Origin: Megascapheus bottae
Lineage: Eukaryota > Chordata > Mammalia > Rodentia > Geomyidae
Length of the DNA: 64,000 bases
Assembly: GCA_024803745.1 (NCBI GenBank)
Contig: JANJXV010001749.1
Coordinates: 1-64,000 of the forward strand
Direction of reading: 5' to 3'
Shown: piece after piece, positions 1 through 10,732 of the stretch
Layout: each line of letters opens with the position of its first letter
Position numbering within the stretch: the first letter of the stretch is position 1
Made by a program: the position numbers and the translations under genes
Notes under the pieces: model-generated
What the model saw: the letters and a program-made list of their open reading frames with translations, nothing else
Databases searched by the model: none
What the model was told of the DNA's origin: nothing

Positions 1-810
1 ATGGTCATCTAAAACACCCTGCTGCATGCCTGAAGTCGCAAGGAATGTTCTCAACGCCATGAGAAGCCCCCTTAAGCTCTGCCTCAGACATGCCCAGCCC
101 CCATCCCACTTCCACATGAGCATTTGTTTAGGAGAAATTTCCTGAGTACATCATCATCTTTTCCTCACCATTCAAATTTCATCTTTGGAGTCATTTCTCC
201 CAGACAAAGAGGAACATGATCCATGGTTTGATAGCAGCTCCAGCTTCATAGTCCCAGCCACCAACACCCCCCCATTACCCTGCCAGACACCTGAATTCAA
301 GGACAATGTTTTCACTACCCCTGACTCTTATCAAAAGTTTTAACTTGTACAGTGCATTAAAATAATTTTACTAAATGGAATAAACACATGGCATCAAGCT
401 TCAGAATCTTTGCACCTGAACTTTTAGTTAATCACAGACACACCAGCATTTCTGTAGCCAACAGAAATCTTAGCTTTGAGATTTCAGCATTCCTGGTATC
501 CAAGTTTGGATGTGCTAACACTGCCCTTAATGGGGCACTTCAATCACACAATCCCACAACAATCAATGTCATTTGACATTCACTGGTAGGTGGTGCTAGG
601 AAAAAGACTGATGTGCCAACTCCATGCTGGCTTGACCTATGCCATCTTCAAACCTGGAGCAAGTGGGGCTCCTCTCTCCATGACACCTTTTGTCTACTAC
701 CCCAGGAGGACCTTTACCTTGAGATAAAATTATGAAGACTATCTCTACCAGCAAAGATTCCAGTGAGATGTGCCTACATGGATAAAGCTAAAATCTCAAT
801 AAGTGAGGTT

Positions 811-1035
811 GTTGGCAGTGCTGGAGCCTGAACTCAGGGCCTGGGCACTAAGCATTTGTACTCAAGACTAGCCCTTTACCACTTGAGCCCAAATTCCATT
901 CCCAGCTGTTTTTATTTTTGGTAGTAAGAATCTATCAGACTTTCCTGTTCTAGGTGACTTGGAACTTCCATACTCAGATCTCAGCCTCCTGACCAGCCTG
1001 GATTAAAAGTGTGGATCAGCCATGCGCCACACCTG
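811..1035 (-). repeat. SINE (ID-like/B1-like dimer)
   Basis: The reverse strand shows the standard order of this genome's SINE: a B1-like 'cagcctcctga' side and a tRNA-like 'gggcctgggcac' side. The paralogous copy is at 44,516-44,738. Confidence 0.8.
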
Positions 1036-1419
1036 AGGACTTCTGCCAGCACATTTTTTCACAAAAATTGGAAGAGGAAGATGAGGGAGGGTTGGGCTCA
1101 TCCTGCCCTGCATATGAAGGAGAGCATCAGCGCCTGAACTTCATTCCCTGTTGTAGGCTGCTGGAGGAAAAGGAAGCAAATAGGCACAGGCTGGCAGCAG
1201 ATGCCACAGAACAACTTGTGACCAAGACTCCCAGAGCAGACCTCAGAATCGATGACAGAGTTGGATCTACCCAGTAACAGAGGCAGTGGTGACACCTGAA
1301 ACTGCGCGTTTGAGCATTTGCTGCTAGTAAACAGGGCCACCTATGTCTCAATGAGAAAGGTGAGATTTTGGTGGAGAAGGTGAGATTAAACATTATGTAT
1401 CATGCAAGAAGACAGACTA
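1036..1419. other. Unassigned duplicated stretch
   Basis: I recognise no repeat or gene here. An 88-codon plus-strand frame (1011-1277) is interrupted in the second copy near 44,875 by an indel and a stop, so it is unlikely to be coding. Confidence 0.5.
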
Positions 1420-2312
1420 TAAGGGGTCTTTTATTATTCCAAGTGAAATTTTGGATTTCCTCTTCTGTTTCTTTAAAGAATGACATTGGGATATTGATGA
1501 ATCTTGCACTGAATTTGTAGATAGTCCTTATCAAGATTGCCATTTTTACAATATTACTTCTTCCAAACCAGGAGCATAGGTTTTTGCATTTCCTCAGTTC
1601 TGCGTTAATTTCCTTCTCCAGGGTTTATAGTTCCATCAAAAAGGTGCTTTACATTCTAAGTTAATTCCTAGGTATTTTATTTTCTTTGATAGCAAAATGA
1701 GTTGCTATCCTGATTCTTGCCTCATTCCTCTCATTTGTTGGCATATAGGAAGGCAGTTGACATTGAGGGTTAATTTTATACCCTGCTACCTTACCAAAGT
1801 TTTATATCAGCTCAAGCAGCTTCGGAGTAGGGTCTATAGGGTTCTTTAAATACAGAATCATGTCATCTGTAAGGAGAGAAAGTTTCAGTTCCTCTTTCCC
1901 TTTTCCTCCTCACTCCAGTTAGAATGGCCAAGATACAGAAATCTAATAACATATGCTGGAGGGGATGTGGCCAGGAGGGATCACTACTACACTGCTGGTG
2001 GGATTGCAAACTCGTTCAACCACTATGGAAAGCACTATGGCAGTATCCCCAAAAGACTAAACATAGAGCTCCCCTGTGATCCAGCAATTTCACTACTTGC
2101 CAGTCGTCCAGATAGGACATACTAAATTCACTAGAACAATAACATTTATCACAGCACTATTTACTATAACAAAGGTATGGAACCAACCCAGTTGCCCGTC
2201 AGTTGATGAGTGGATCAAATATGGTATTTTTACACAATGGAATTCTGTGCTTCTGTCAGAAAGAATGACATAGACGAATGTGTAAGGAAATAGAAAGACT
2301 GTAAAGTTTAGA
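1420..2312. mobile_element. L1 fragment with 5' inversion (twin-primed insertion)
   Basis: The first part, 1420 to about 1905, is L1 ORF2 reverse-transcriptase sequence on the minus strand and matches the region 17,785-18,265 of the full-length L1. From about 1908 to 2312 the same element continues on the plus strand as the ORF2 C-terminal region, with residues such as RMAKIQKSN and [16 protein letters not shown] peptides. Head-to-head parts of one L1 with the 3' portion in forward orientation is the known product of twin priming. The element is old and full of changes, and a CT microsatellite replaces the expected tail. Copy 2 carries the same structure at 45,123-45,975. Confidence 0.8.
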
Positions 2313-2319
2313 AATTAGT

Positions 2320-2419
2320 TTCTGTCTCCTTCTCTCTCTCCTTCTCTATCTCTGTAAAATTTAGAAGTTCCTGTTTCTCTCTCTTTTCTCTCTTTCTCTC
2401 TCTCTTTCTGTCTCTCTCT

Positions 2420-2502
<83 letters not shown>
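2320..2502. repeat. CT-rich microsatellite
   Basis: An imperfect (CT)n tract, pure over its last 60 or so bases. The homologous tract at 45,991-46,131 is shorter. Arg-Glu repeat frames on the reverse strand are artefacts of this repeat. Confidence 0.95.
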
Positions 2503-2504
<2 letters not shown>

Positions 2505-2508
<4 letters not shown>

Positions 2509-2680
2509 TCCTTAGGCTTGAACTCAGGGCCTGTGCTACTTTTGCTCAAGGTTAGCACTCTACCATTTGAACCACAGTGCTGCTTCTGGCTTGCTCTTTT
2601 CACGTAGTATTGAGGAATCTAACCCAGGCCTTCATCCTTGATAGGTTAGCACTCTACCACTAAGCCACACAGTCAGCTTT
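2505..2680 (-). repeat. SINE (ID-like)
   Basis: Reverse-strand ID-like dimer, with 'gcttgaactcagggcctg' followed by 'gttagcactctaccac'. The paralogue is at 46,133-46,302. Confidence 0.85.
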
Positions 2681-4891
2681 TAGAGGTTTCTGACAAAGGT
2701 TTTCCTACATGCTATCATTTCTTCTGTGAGTGCTCTTAATGCTTGCTGAAGGTTGACTTTGTTTAGAAGACTTACCCTAATGCTCCCATATACAGAGATT
2801 CTATATATAGCTAAATGTTTTTCATTACTCAGAATTTCTCTATTGTGTATGTTCTGAAATGTACTGAAGACTGACTTCTGATTAAAAGTCATTGCACATT
2901 TGTTCTATTCATTAGTTTTCTTTTCTTCTATGGGAATCAGGTTTGTGATGAACACAGAAGTATGCCTTCCAGGTCAAACACTTTCCAAATTTGTAATATT
3001 CATAAGGTTTTTCTCTCCTATGTGCATTTTATACTTAGTCATGCGTTCATGATGGATTTTTCATATTCTTATATTCATACGATTTTTATCCTGTGTCTGT
3101 GTGGTATCATGCAAACTCAACTATGAGTTCTTCAAAAAAATTTCCCTTTCATTTTATTCATAGGATTCTATCCTGTGGGTGTTTAGTGATAAATCTTGAC
3201 TTGTGTCTTCTGGGGAAAAGACTGAACATTTGCTACATTCATTAAGGGTTTTATCTTGTGTTGGTTCTGTGACACAAGCTGAGTTTTCTTCAACAGACTA
3301 AAAAGTCTTCCCTATTTATTACATTGCTAAGGCTTCTCATATGTGTGAACTCTCTTACGCTTCCTGAAGGGTGAATACTGCACGAAAGACTTTCAACTTT
3401 GGTTTTATTCCTAGGGTTTCTAATATGTGTGAATTCTGTTATGCCTCCTTTAATGTGACTTCCATCTGAAGGTCTTACCACATTTGATGCACTCGTACAG
3501 TTTCTCTCCTGTGTGTGTTCTCTGATGCAATTTGAGGGAAGACTTCCATTTGAAAGACATTCCACATCGGTTACATTCATAAGGTTTTTCTCCTGTTTGA
3601 ATTGTCTTATGCATGTTGAGGTTTGCCTTCTGTGTGAAGGACTTTTCACATATGTTACACTCATAAGGTGTTTCTCCTGAGTATATTCTCTGATGAACAT
3701 GGAGTTTTACCTTCCATTTGAAAGACTTTCCGCATTCACTACATGCATAAGTTTTCTCTCCTGTGTGTGTTCTATTATGCCCATCAAGATATGACTTCCA
3801 TTTGAAGGTCTTTCCACATTTGTTGCACACATAAGGTTTCTCTCCTGTGTGTGTTCTTTGATGCAATTTGAGGGAAGATTTCTGTCTGAAAGACTTTACA
3901 CATTGGTTACATTCATAAGGTTTCACTCCTGTGTGTATTCTCTGATGAACACGAAGTTTTCCCTTCCCTTGGAAAGACTTTCCACATTCATTACACTTAT
4001 AAGATTTCTCTCTCCTGTGTGTGTTATTTGATGAACTCGAAGGTGTATCTTCTGGGTGAAAGACTTTTCACATTTGTTACATTCATAAGGTTTCTCTTCT
4101 GTGTGTCTTCTCTGGTGCAAAGTGAGGTATGATTTCAGTCTAAAAGTCTTCCCACATTTATCCCATTCATAAGATTTCTCTTCTGTGTGAGATCTCTGAT
4201 GTGTGCTGATTGCTGAATTCTGGGCAGAAATTTTATTACGTTCCTCATATTCATAAGGTTTGTCTTCTGTTGGAGATCGAGCGCCAGGTCTGACTTCTCA
4301 GAAATTAATTTTCACACTTGATGTACGCATCACATATCTCAGGATATTTGCTCTGAGGTATTGTAAGGCGTATTTCATTACTGAAAGATTTCTCACATTC
4401 ACTACATGTATGAGGAGTCTCTCCTGTGTACATTTTCAGATGTGTAGTGATGGTCGGTGTTAAGTACAATATTTTTCATCACACAGTACATTTAGCAGTT
4501 TTCCTCCCTCCCTGAAGAATTTCTTGGGCGGGGAGAACAGAATTATGATACTGCAGATCTTTTGGACTGTCACAATCATGAATAAAATGCTCTGAATAGC
4601 CAATGGATTTTTTAAGAACAGGAGACATACGAGATCTATATGCAGCATGCATCTCATCAGGCTTAGGAGACAGAAGCATGTTCTGACACTTAATGAACTC
4701 CTCAGTCCTCACCCCTAAGTTGTTACCGTTATTACTAATCAGCTCTGGATTATGTGTAGAGCTCAAATTTAAAGTTGTTGCAAATCTCACGTTTTCCTCC
4801 ACTTCGATACTACTTGCAACTGCTACTTCACAAAGACATTCATGTGGACTTTCCTGGCAGGTCTTGAACACATTTTCCATTACCTGGACAT
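2681..4891 (-). pseudogene. KRAB-ZNF copy 1: zinc-finger exon (decayed)
   Basis: This is the final exon of a KRAB C2H2 zinc-finger repressor. It opens at 4891 after a 'cattttag' acceptor and in phase with the KRAB-B exon, reading DVQV-MENVFKTCQES. A spacer of about 130 codons runs to a degenerate first finger near 4479, where a frameshift/stop is shared with copy 2. Fingers with TGEKPYEC linkers follow from about 4120 to 3450, and degenerate fingers continue to about 2681. Lesions specific to this copy are a 2-bp TC insertion near 4010 in an HTGE linker and a Tyr-to-TAA change at 3450-3452. Several zinc ligands are lost in both copies, for example QRIY and KTIQ in place of the final His. If ever translated it would have been a nuclear DNA-binding protein; this copy looks non-functional. 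Confidence 0.9.
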
Positions 4892-5329
4892 CTAAAATGA
4901 GTCATAGAAAAAAAGACACAAACATACATGAGATACAAATATTCCTTACTGTAAAGGTAATGACTTTACTTTCCCATCCTAAGTGTTAGATATTTTAAAA
5001 TATAAAAGTGGAAATTGATTTGTGAGAAATATATGCTTTTCTCCCTAACATATTAAGAAAATGATATTTTACAATGACCAATAAGGTTTTTCTGTGTTTT
5101 AGTTCTCTTTTTATATCACAGGAAATATTTATTGAAATTACCCATCTATGTATTGCTGCAGTTTTAAGCTGAATACTACCTATAATATACCTGCAGCTGT
5201 TTTTTTTTCAAACACAGTTTTGTTTATACATTGAGGAATAGCTGCCTTTCTTTTATTTTTGAGAAATAATCTAATCTAAATACTGTGCTGTTTTGCATCT
5301 TTTCAAAACTTTCTTTTCTTTTCTTTTCT

Positions 5330-5482
5330 TTTTTTTGTAGTTCATAGGCCTCGGTCCTGTCCCTGAACACTTCAGCAGAAGACTATAACCCCTATCCTTG
5401 AGCTACAGCCCCACATACTCTTTTCTAGAGTTAAGTACAGATAAGAGTCTCAGGTCCTGAGTAGCAGATAGGATTACCTTAC
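5330..5482 (-). repeat. SINE, degenerate
   Basis: Contains 'ggtcctgtccctgaacac' and 'gagtagcagataggattac', reverse-strand landmarks of the family. The paralogue is at 48,950-49,103. Confidence 0.7.
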
Positions 5483-5835
5483 CCAGTTTCAATGCTGTTT
5501 GCTTATTAACCATTAAGTGAGGAACACGAATTTTTTCTAGATTCAGCGGCCACAAGTTTGGTTTATATGTCTGTTTGCCTTTGATCCAAGCAAGAACGAT
5601 TCTTGAGAGTAAGGACTTACACCTATATCCCTTCAGTTACAACTTCTCACTAAAGTCTCAATTTAGGTATTTGTGGGAATTTTGAAATTTGTTTCTTTCC
5701 ATTTGAAGTCTTATAAAAATTCCTTTTCTAACACTCCTGTCCCTCAGAACCATGGAAGACCAGAAAATCCCCAGCTTATTGTCTAGTTAATTTTCTTATG
5801 TTGATTGAAACTTTGTTGTTTTTTTTTCCTTCCAT

Positions 5836-6001
5836 TCCTGGGTTTTAACTTAGGACCTAACCACTGTCCTTGGGTTTTCTCAAGACTGGTACCCTACCAA
5901 TGAAGTCATTACTTCTGGCTTTTTCTATGTATGTGGTAATAAGGAATCAATCCTGTGTCTTTGTGCATGCTAGGCAAGCACTCTACCTCTAGGCTCAATT
6001 T
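5836..6001 (-). repeat. SINE (ID-like)
   Basis: Carries 'catgctaggcaagcactcta', the reverse complement of the tRNA-derived head. The paralogue is at 49,460-49,625. Confidence 0.8.
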
Positions 6002-6135
6002 CTGGTGGAAAGATCTGGTTCTGAATACCAGTCTCTTCCTACCAGCATAAAGATATTATCCTTATCAGAGAATAATGCCCTGACTTATTCCTTGTTTGCT
6101 CAATCATTTATAGTCTTAGTTTTAAACAAATGAAA

Positions 6136-6138
<3 letters not shown>

Positions 6139-6193
<55 letters not shown>
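6139..6193. repeat. (CTTT)n microsatellite
   Basis: About 14 clean tetranucleotide units. The paralogous tract in copy 2 is nearly three times longer. Confidence 0.95.
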
Positions 6194-6194
6194 G

Positions 6195-6423
6195 TTTGTG
6201 GTCATGGGACTTGAATTCTAGACCTGGCTGTTCTTCCGGAGCTCTTCAGCTCAAGGCTACTGCCCTATGTCTTTAGCCTCAACCCCACTTCTCATTTTCT
6301 ATTGGTTCATTGGAGAGAAGAGTCTAAGGTGTTTTTGTGATAGGTCAGTCTTTGAACCTTGATCCTCAGATCTCAGCCTCCTAAGTAGCTAGGATTACAG
6401 GCATGAGACACGGGCTCATGGCT
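6195..6423 (-). repeat. SINE (ID-like/B1-like dimer)
   Basis: Complete reverse-strand dimer ending in 'gctaggattacaggcatgag'. The paralogue is at 49,915-50,143. Confidence 0.85.
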
Positions 6424-6520
6424 TTCTCATTTTATTTTGTTTCACAGTGATTTCTACAGAGAAATCTAACTTTAACTCTACTGCCACATAGAATTCGTCA
6501 TATCACCCTATGATTCTTGG

Positions 6521-6680
6521 TGCCGGGGGTTTGGGCTAGCATGCACAAAGACCTGGTTCAGTTCCTTGGTACTACATACAAAGAAAAAGCCAGAAGTGGT
6601 GCTATGACTCAAGAAGTAGAGAGCCAGCCTTGAGAAAACCCAAGGACCATGCTCAGTCCCTGAGACCAAGCATAGGCTTG
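6521..6680 (+). repeat. SINE (ID-like)
   Basis: Plus-strand ID-like dimer, with 'gggctagcatgcacaaagac' followed by 'agaagtggtgctatgactca'. The paralogue is at about 50,240-50,405. Confidence 0.8.
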
Positions 6681-6835
6681 GGAAAAGAAAATGATTCTTG
6701 ATTCATTCACAAAGAATTCCATAGGTTCCACACAGGATTTAGGGTAACTAAGAATATTATTGCTCAGTACATCACAACATGAACTTACCAATGGGGCTCA
6801 GGCTCCAACATCAATATGAAGATGCATTCACTGAC

Positions 6836-6925
6836 CTGTGATATTCTTGTCAGAGGAATTTCCTATCCAGAGTTCTGCACAGTGCTCTAGCTTGTCAATT
6901 AATACAGGTTTGGGAACACAGGGCC
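6836..6925 (-). pseudogene. KRAB-ZNF copy 1: KRAB-B box exon
   Basis: A 90-bp exon, phase 1 at both ends, encoding PKPVLIDKLEHCAELWIGN, which is the KRAB B-box pattern. The acceptor reads 'ctaatttacag' and the donor is gtcagtg. The donor has C at position +3 and is weaker than copy 2's gtgagtg. It was too short and lacked a start codon, so it is recognised by its splice sites and its place between the KRAB-A and finger exons. Confidence 0.85.
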
Positions 6926-7094
6926 CTGTAAATTAGAAACAGTAGAGAATTATTGCTTATGCTGTGTCATCATTGTTTAAGTTCGCACACATCCTACTCA
7001 CATGTTATGTATTAAATCTTTTTTCTCATTTCTCACTGGCTCCATGGTTGACTTTTCCCCAGCTCTGGATTCATTTTGTATGGCATAAACTTAG

Positions 7095-7350
7095 CTGTCT
7101 TGCTCAAGGCTAGAAAAATACCAGTTTGAGTCCCAGCTCCACTTACATGCATAGGTCTTCATGCATGCTAGGCAAGCACTCAACAACAAAGTCAAAATCT
7201 TGACACTCCACTAACATTTTTGAGGGGTTACTTGGAGTTATAGAGTTTCATGGCAATTTTTATGCCATTGCTGGCTTCAAATTAGAATTCTTAGATTTCT
7301 TCCTCCTGAATATTTTAAGATTACAGGCATGAAATATTGCACCTAGTGCC
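7095..7350 (-). repeat. SINE, old and degenerate
   Basis: Carries 'catgcatgctaggcaagcac' and a B1-like end 'attacaggcatgaaat' on the reverse strand. The paralogue is at about 50,815-51,070. Confidence 0.65.
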
Positions 7351-7601
7351 AGGTTTCCATTATAAACTCACTGTTTAGTGATTTGTAGATCCTATTTCCA
7401 ATAATGATATATATTCTATTCTGGATGGTTTATCCACTTACAATTACTGTGTAAGTTTGGAATGTCGTCTCCATTAGAGGAAACATAATTTAGAACTGTT
7501 GTCAAAGTATCCTGAATGTATCCTGAAGAATGAGTACAAAATTACCTTAGGTTTTCTTTAGAAAGTAATGATAATTCTCAGGGCCTGGAATCTTTCATTT
7601 A

Positions 7602-7841
<240 letters not shown>

Positions 7842-7949
7842 TTAGCACTGAGTTATAAACACACAATGTCTGGAATTTTATTCTTTTTTTGTTGGAATTG
7901 TATTCCTTTACTTAAATGTTTAGACTTACATGAAATATTGATCTGAAAA

Positions 7950-8140
7950 GCTTAGGGATGGTGCCTAGGCCCAGAGTTCAAGTCCCAAGACCCACAAAAA
8001 TATAAAAAGGCAAGCCAGGTGTTGGTGGCTCACGCCTGTCATCCTAGCTACTCAAGAGACTGAGATCTGAGGACCATGGTTCAAAGCCAGCCTGGCACAA
8101 AATTCCATGACACTCCTTTCCAATTACCCACCATAAAATG
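7950..8140 (+). repeat. SINE: ID-like tail followed by B1-like SINE
   Basis: Plus-strand 'gcctaggcccagagttcaag' tail, then a B1-like part beginning 'caggtgttggtggctcacgc'. The paralogue is at 51,664-51,850. Confidence 0.8.
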
Positions 8141-8396
8141 TTTAATGGCTTGTGGCATATCATGGGAGAGCAATTGTGGTATCGACAAAAATAAGTCGAG
8201 GGAGTAGATTTAGGTTATAAATGGAATTATTCCATTGAAAAGGAACTACATTATATGATGACATATGCTGGTACTGTGAGAATATTGCAAAATCTTAGGG
8301 TATCAAGTAATAATACTGTGAAGTACACCCAGAATGTTAATGTTCTATGTCTGGAATAATAATCACTTGGGGAAGAAATTTTTTTTCTTTTTTTTG

Positions 8397-8632
8397 GCTG
8401 GGGGATTTGTAAGGCTTGAACTCTGGGCCTGGGCACTGTTCCTGAGCTCTTCAACTCAAGGCTATCACCCTACCTATGAAGATACAGTGCCATTTCCCAT
8501 ATTCTAGTGGTTAACTGTAGATGAGAGTCTCATAGACTTTCTAATGCGCAGGCTGGCTGAACCAAATCTTTGGATATCAGCCTGATATCTGAGTAGCTAG
8601 GATTACAGGTAGAAGTCACTGCACCTGGCAAG
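8397..8632 (-). repeat. SINE (ID-like/B1-like dimer)
   Basis: Reverse-strand dimer, with 'ggcttgaactctgggcctgg' through to 'gctaggattacaggtagaag'. The paralogue is at 52,110-52,347. Confidence 0.85.
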
Positions 8633-8744
8633 AAATTTATTTCTTGCTGTTTTATACTACAAATTTACTGTATGTTTTACTTTTTCAAAAAGACTGAGGA
8701 TGACCTTTGTTCTGTATATAATGGGAAGAGGGGTAGGGAGCTGT

Positions 8745-8865
8745 GAGCAGAAGAACTGAGGGGCAATACTCAGGGTAGGACAATAGCCTTAAACTAAAGA
8801 GCTCACGGCCCAAGATCCAACCCCATGATTTTCCCCACTACCCCACAAAAAAAGGGAAAAAAATT
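8745..8865 (+). repeat. SINE fragment (ID-like tail)
   Basis: Plus-strand 'aactaaagagctcacggccc' resembles the distal ID-like half of the family. The paralogue is at about 52,465-52,590. Confidence 0.6.
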
Positions 8866-9027
8866 CGAGATTGGAGATCATTTTCTAAAAAGAATATATA
8901 GAAATAGTAGTTCAAAATGTAGAAAGAAGTTCAATATTAACAGTCATGAGAAAAATTAAAATTACAATGAAATCATTACTTTAAATATGTTAATATAAAT
9001 ATAGTTTTAAACAAAAAGATCCACATA

Positions 9028-9062
9028 CACACACACAAACACACACACACACACACGCATAC
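9028..9062. repeat. (CA)n microsatellite
   Basis: Short CA tract with one interruption, shared with 52,743-52,776. Confidence 0.85.
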
Positions 9063-9714
9063 AATAAAACAACTTTCAAAGTCTATTACTGGGAAGGTAG
9101 TGAGAAGAAGTAGAACTTTGGAATAGTTCTGTAAGGAATATAAAGCAATCAAAAATTGCGTGGAGAGTGCTAAAAAAGTGCTAAATATAGAAGTACATAG
9201 AAATATGGTCCAACACTTCTATTTCTAGATTTGTACCTAATGGAAGAGAAAGCAGAGACTAGAACAAATATGTGGAGAATCCATTCACAACTATTAATAA
9301 TAATCAAAATATAGAAATATGCAAAACAATGCATTGAAAAGGAAGAACATTTTACTATATTTTACAGATGAATCTTGATTACAGTAAACTAAAAATACAG
9401 CAGTCATAAAGGAAGAGGTAGGGTATGTTTTCCCTTCCAGAGCTTCCAAGGATCAACAAACCCTTAGAGCCAAAAAGCACGATGGTTCCAGAGAATGGAG
9501 TAGAGAGGAACAGGAGCTGAATGTTTAATGATTATACATGGAAGATGAAAATTGCTCTAGATGGGTAGAATGAAGAGAGAACTGTACCCTAAACAATGGT
9601 TATGTAGCCACACAGGATGGGACACACCTATACTCCCTGATCTTGGGAAACTCAAGAAGGATTTCTAGCCATCCTAGATGCATGGAAAGATCTATCATAA
9701 AAACTAATGTGGAG
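9063..9714. other. Unassigned AT-rich stretch
   Basis: Present in both duplication copies. Parts resemble heavily mutated plus-strand L1 3' sequence ('ttactatattttacagatga'), but the match is too weak to call. Confidence 0.4.
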
Positions 9715-9895
9715 GGGCTGGGAGTTTGGCATAGTTGTAGAGTGCTTGTATGAAGACGAAGGTTCAATTCCGCAGTACCACATACACAGAAAAAACCAGA
9801 AGTAGTGCTGTGGCTCAAGTAGAAGATCACTAGGCTTGAGGAAAGCTGAAGGACAGTGCTCAGACCGAGTTCCAGCCAAAGGGCTTGTTTAAAAA
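9715..9895 (+). repeat. SINE (ID-like dimer)
   Basis: Plus-strand 'gggagtttggcatagttgta' followed by 'agtagtgctgtggctcaagt'. The copy 2 version (53,437-53,595) has lost about 30 bp near its end. Confidence 0.85.
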
Positions 9896-9904
9896 AACCC
9901 AGAA

Positions 9905-10145
9905 AGCTGAGCATGATGGGGTGGTGGCTCACTTCTATAATCCTAGATACTCAGGAGGCTGAGATCTGAGGATCAAGGTTTAAAGCCATCCTGGCACAAA
10001 AAGACCTGAGACACTTATCTCCAATTTACCTTTAGAAAATGGGAAGTGGGGCTTGGCTCCAGGGTAAGGTGGTAGCCTGGAGCTGAAGAGCTCAGGGATA
10101 GTGCCCAGGCTGAGTTCAAGATCTATGACCCACCAAAAAAACCCC
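9905..10145 (+). repeat. SINE (B1-like plus ID-like)
   Basis: Plus-strand B1-like part with 'tactcaggaggctgagatct', then an ID-like part with 'gctcagggatagtgcccagg' and an A-rich end. The paralogue is at 53,608-53,860. Confidence 0.85.
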
Positions 10146-10591
10146 AAAAAACAAAAAATAAGATGGAAAAAATTGGATTCTGTGAATTTTATCAGGCATA
10201 TAAATGTCTTTTTTTACGGTTGAAATAACAAATTGTTTGGAAAAAAGTTTTTACCTAGAAATGTACACAACAAATGGAATTAACAACAAACACAAAATAT
10301 GCAAAAGATACAAATTATCACAATATGGGTATCCTGCTTCTGTATCTTTCACTGACTCCTGTTCAAATGAGTTACATATTCTGAATCATTTCTCCCAGTC
10401 GATATATGCCACAAGTGTTAGCTTGTACTGTACTTCTTGGGAAATCAAAAGCAAATACTAAGCAAATGTGTGTTAGATTTTGTCAACAGTGATATTCCAA
10501 ATATAAATCCCTACTCATTGCATTATTTAATATCAATGCCGGAATCTAACTTACACTGGCAGAATCTTCAATCTTTTGAGAATCTTCAAAA
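10146..10591. other. Unassigned sequence left of the L1 array
   Basis: Conserved in copy 2 (53,861-54,296). No gene or repeat recognised. Both copies join L1 sequence at exactly the same base ('aaaa' then 'gggtgtgtaa'). Confidence 0.5.
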
Positions 10592-10732
10592 GGGTGTGTA
10601 AATATTTAGGATCGTTATGTCTTCCTGGAGGAAAGATCCCTTTAGTAGTATGTAGTAACCTTCTTTGTCTTTTCTTACTATTTTTAGTTTGAAGTCAATT
10701 GTATCTGATATGAGGATGGCAACTCCAGCCAT

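Larger units (their letters stand above)
4892..6835. other. Intron between finger exon and KRAB-B exon, copy 1
   Basis: AT-rich intron holding reverse-strand SINEs at about 5330-5482, 5836-6001 and 6195-6423, a plus-strand SINE at 6521-6680, and a CTTT microsatellite at 6139-6193. The rest is unassigned. Confidence 0.7.

Noticed and set aside
388..576. 62-codon frame conserved at 44,091
   Set aside because: Conservation only reflects the recent duplication; no domain or gene context.
1011..1277. 88-codon frame beginning MDQPCATPEDF
   Set aside because: The frame breaks in the second duplication copy, it starts inside a SINE, and no domain is recognised.
2308..2603. Arg-Glu repeat open frames
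   Set aside because: Translation of the CT microsatellite; the homologous tract in copy 2 has a different length.
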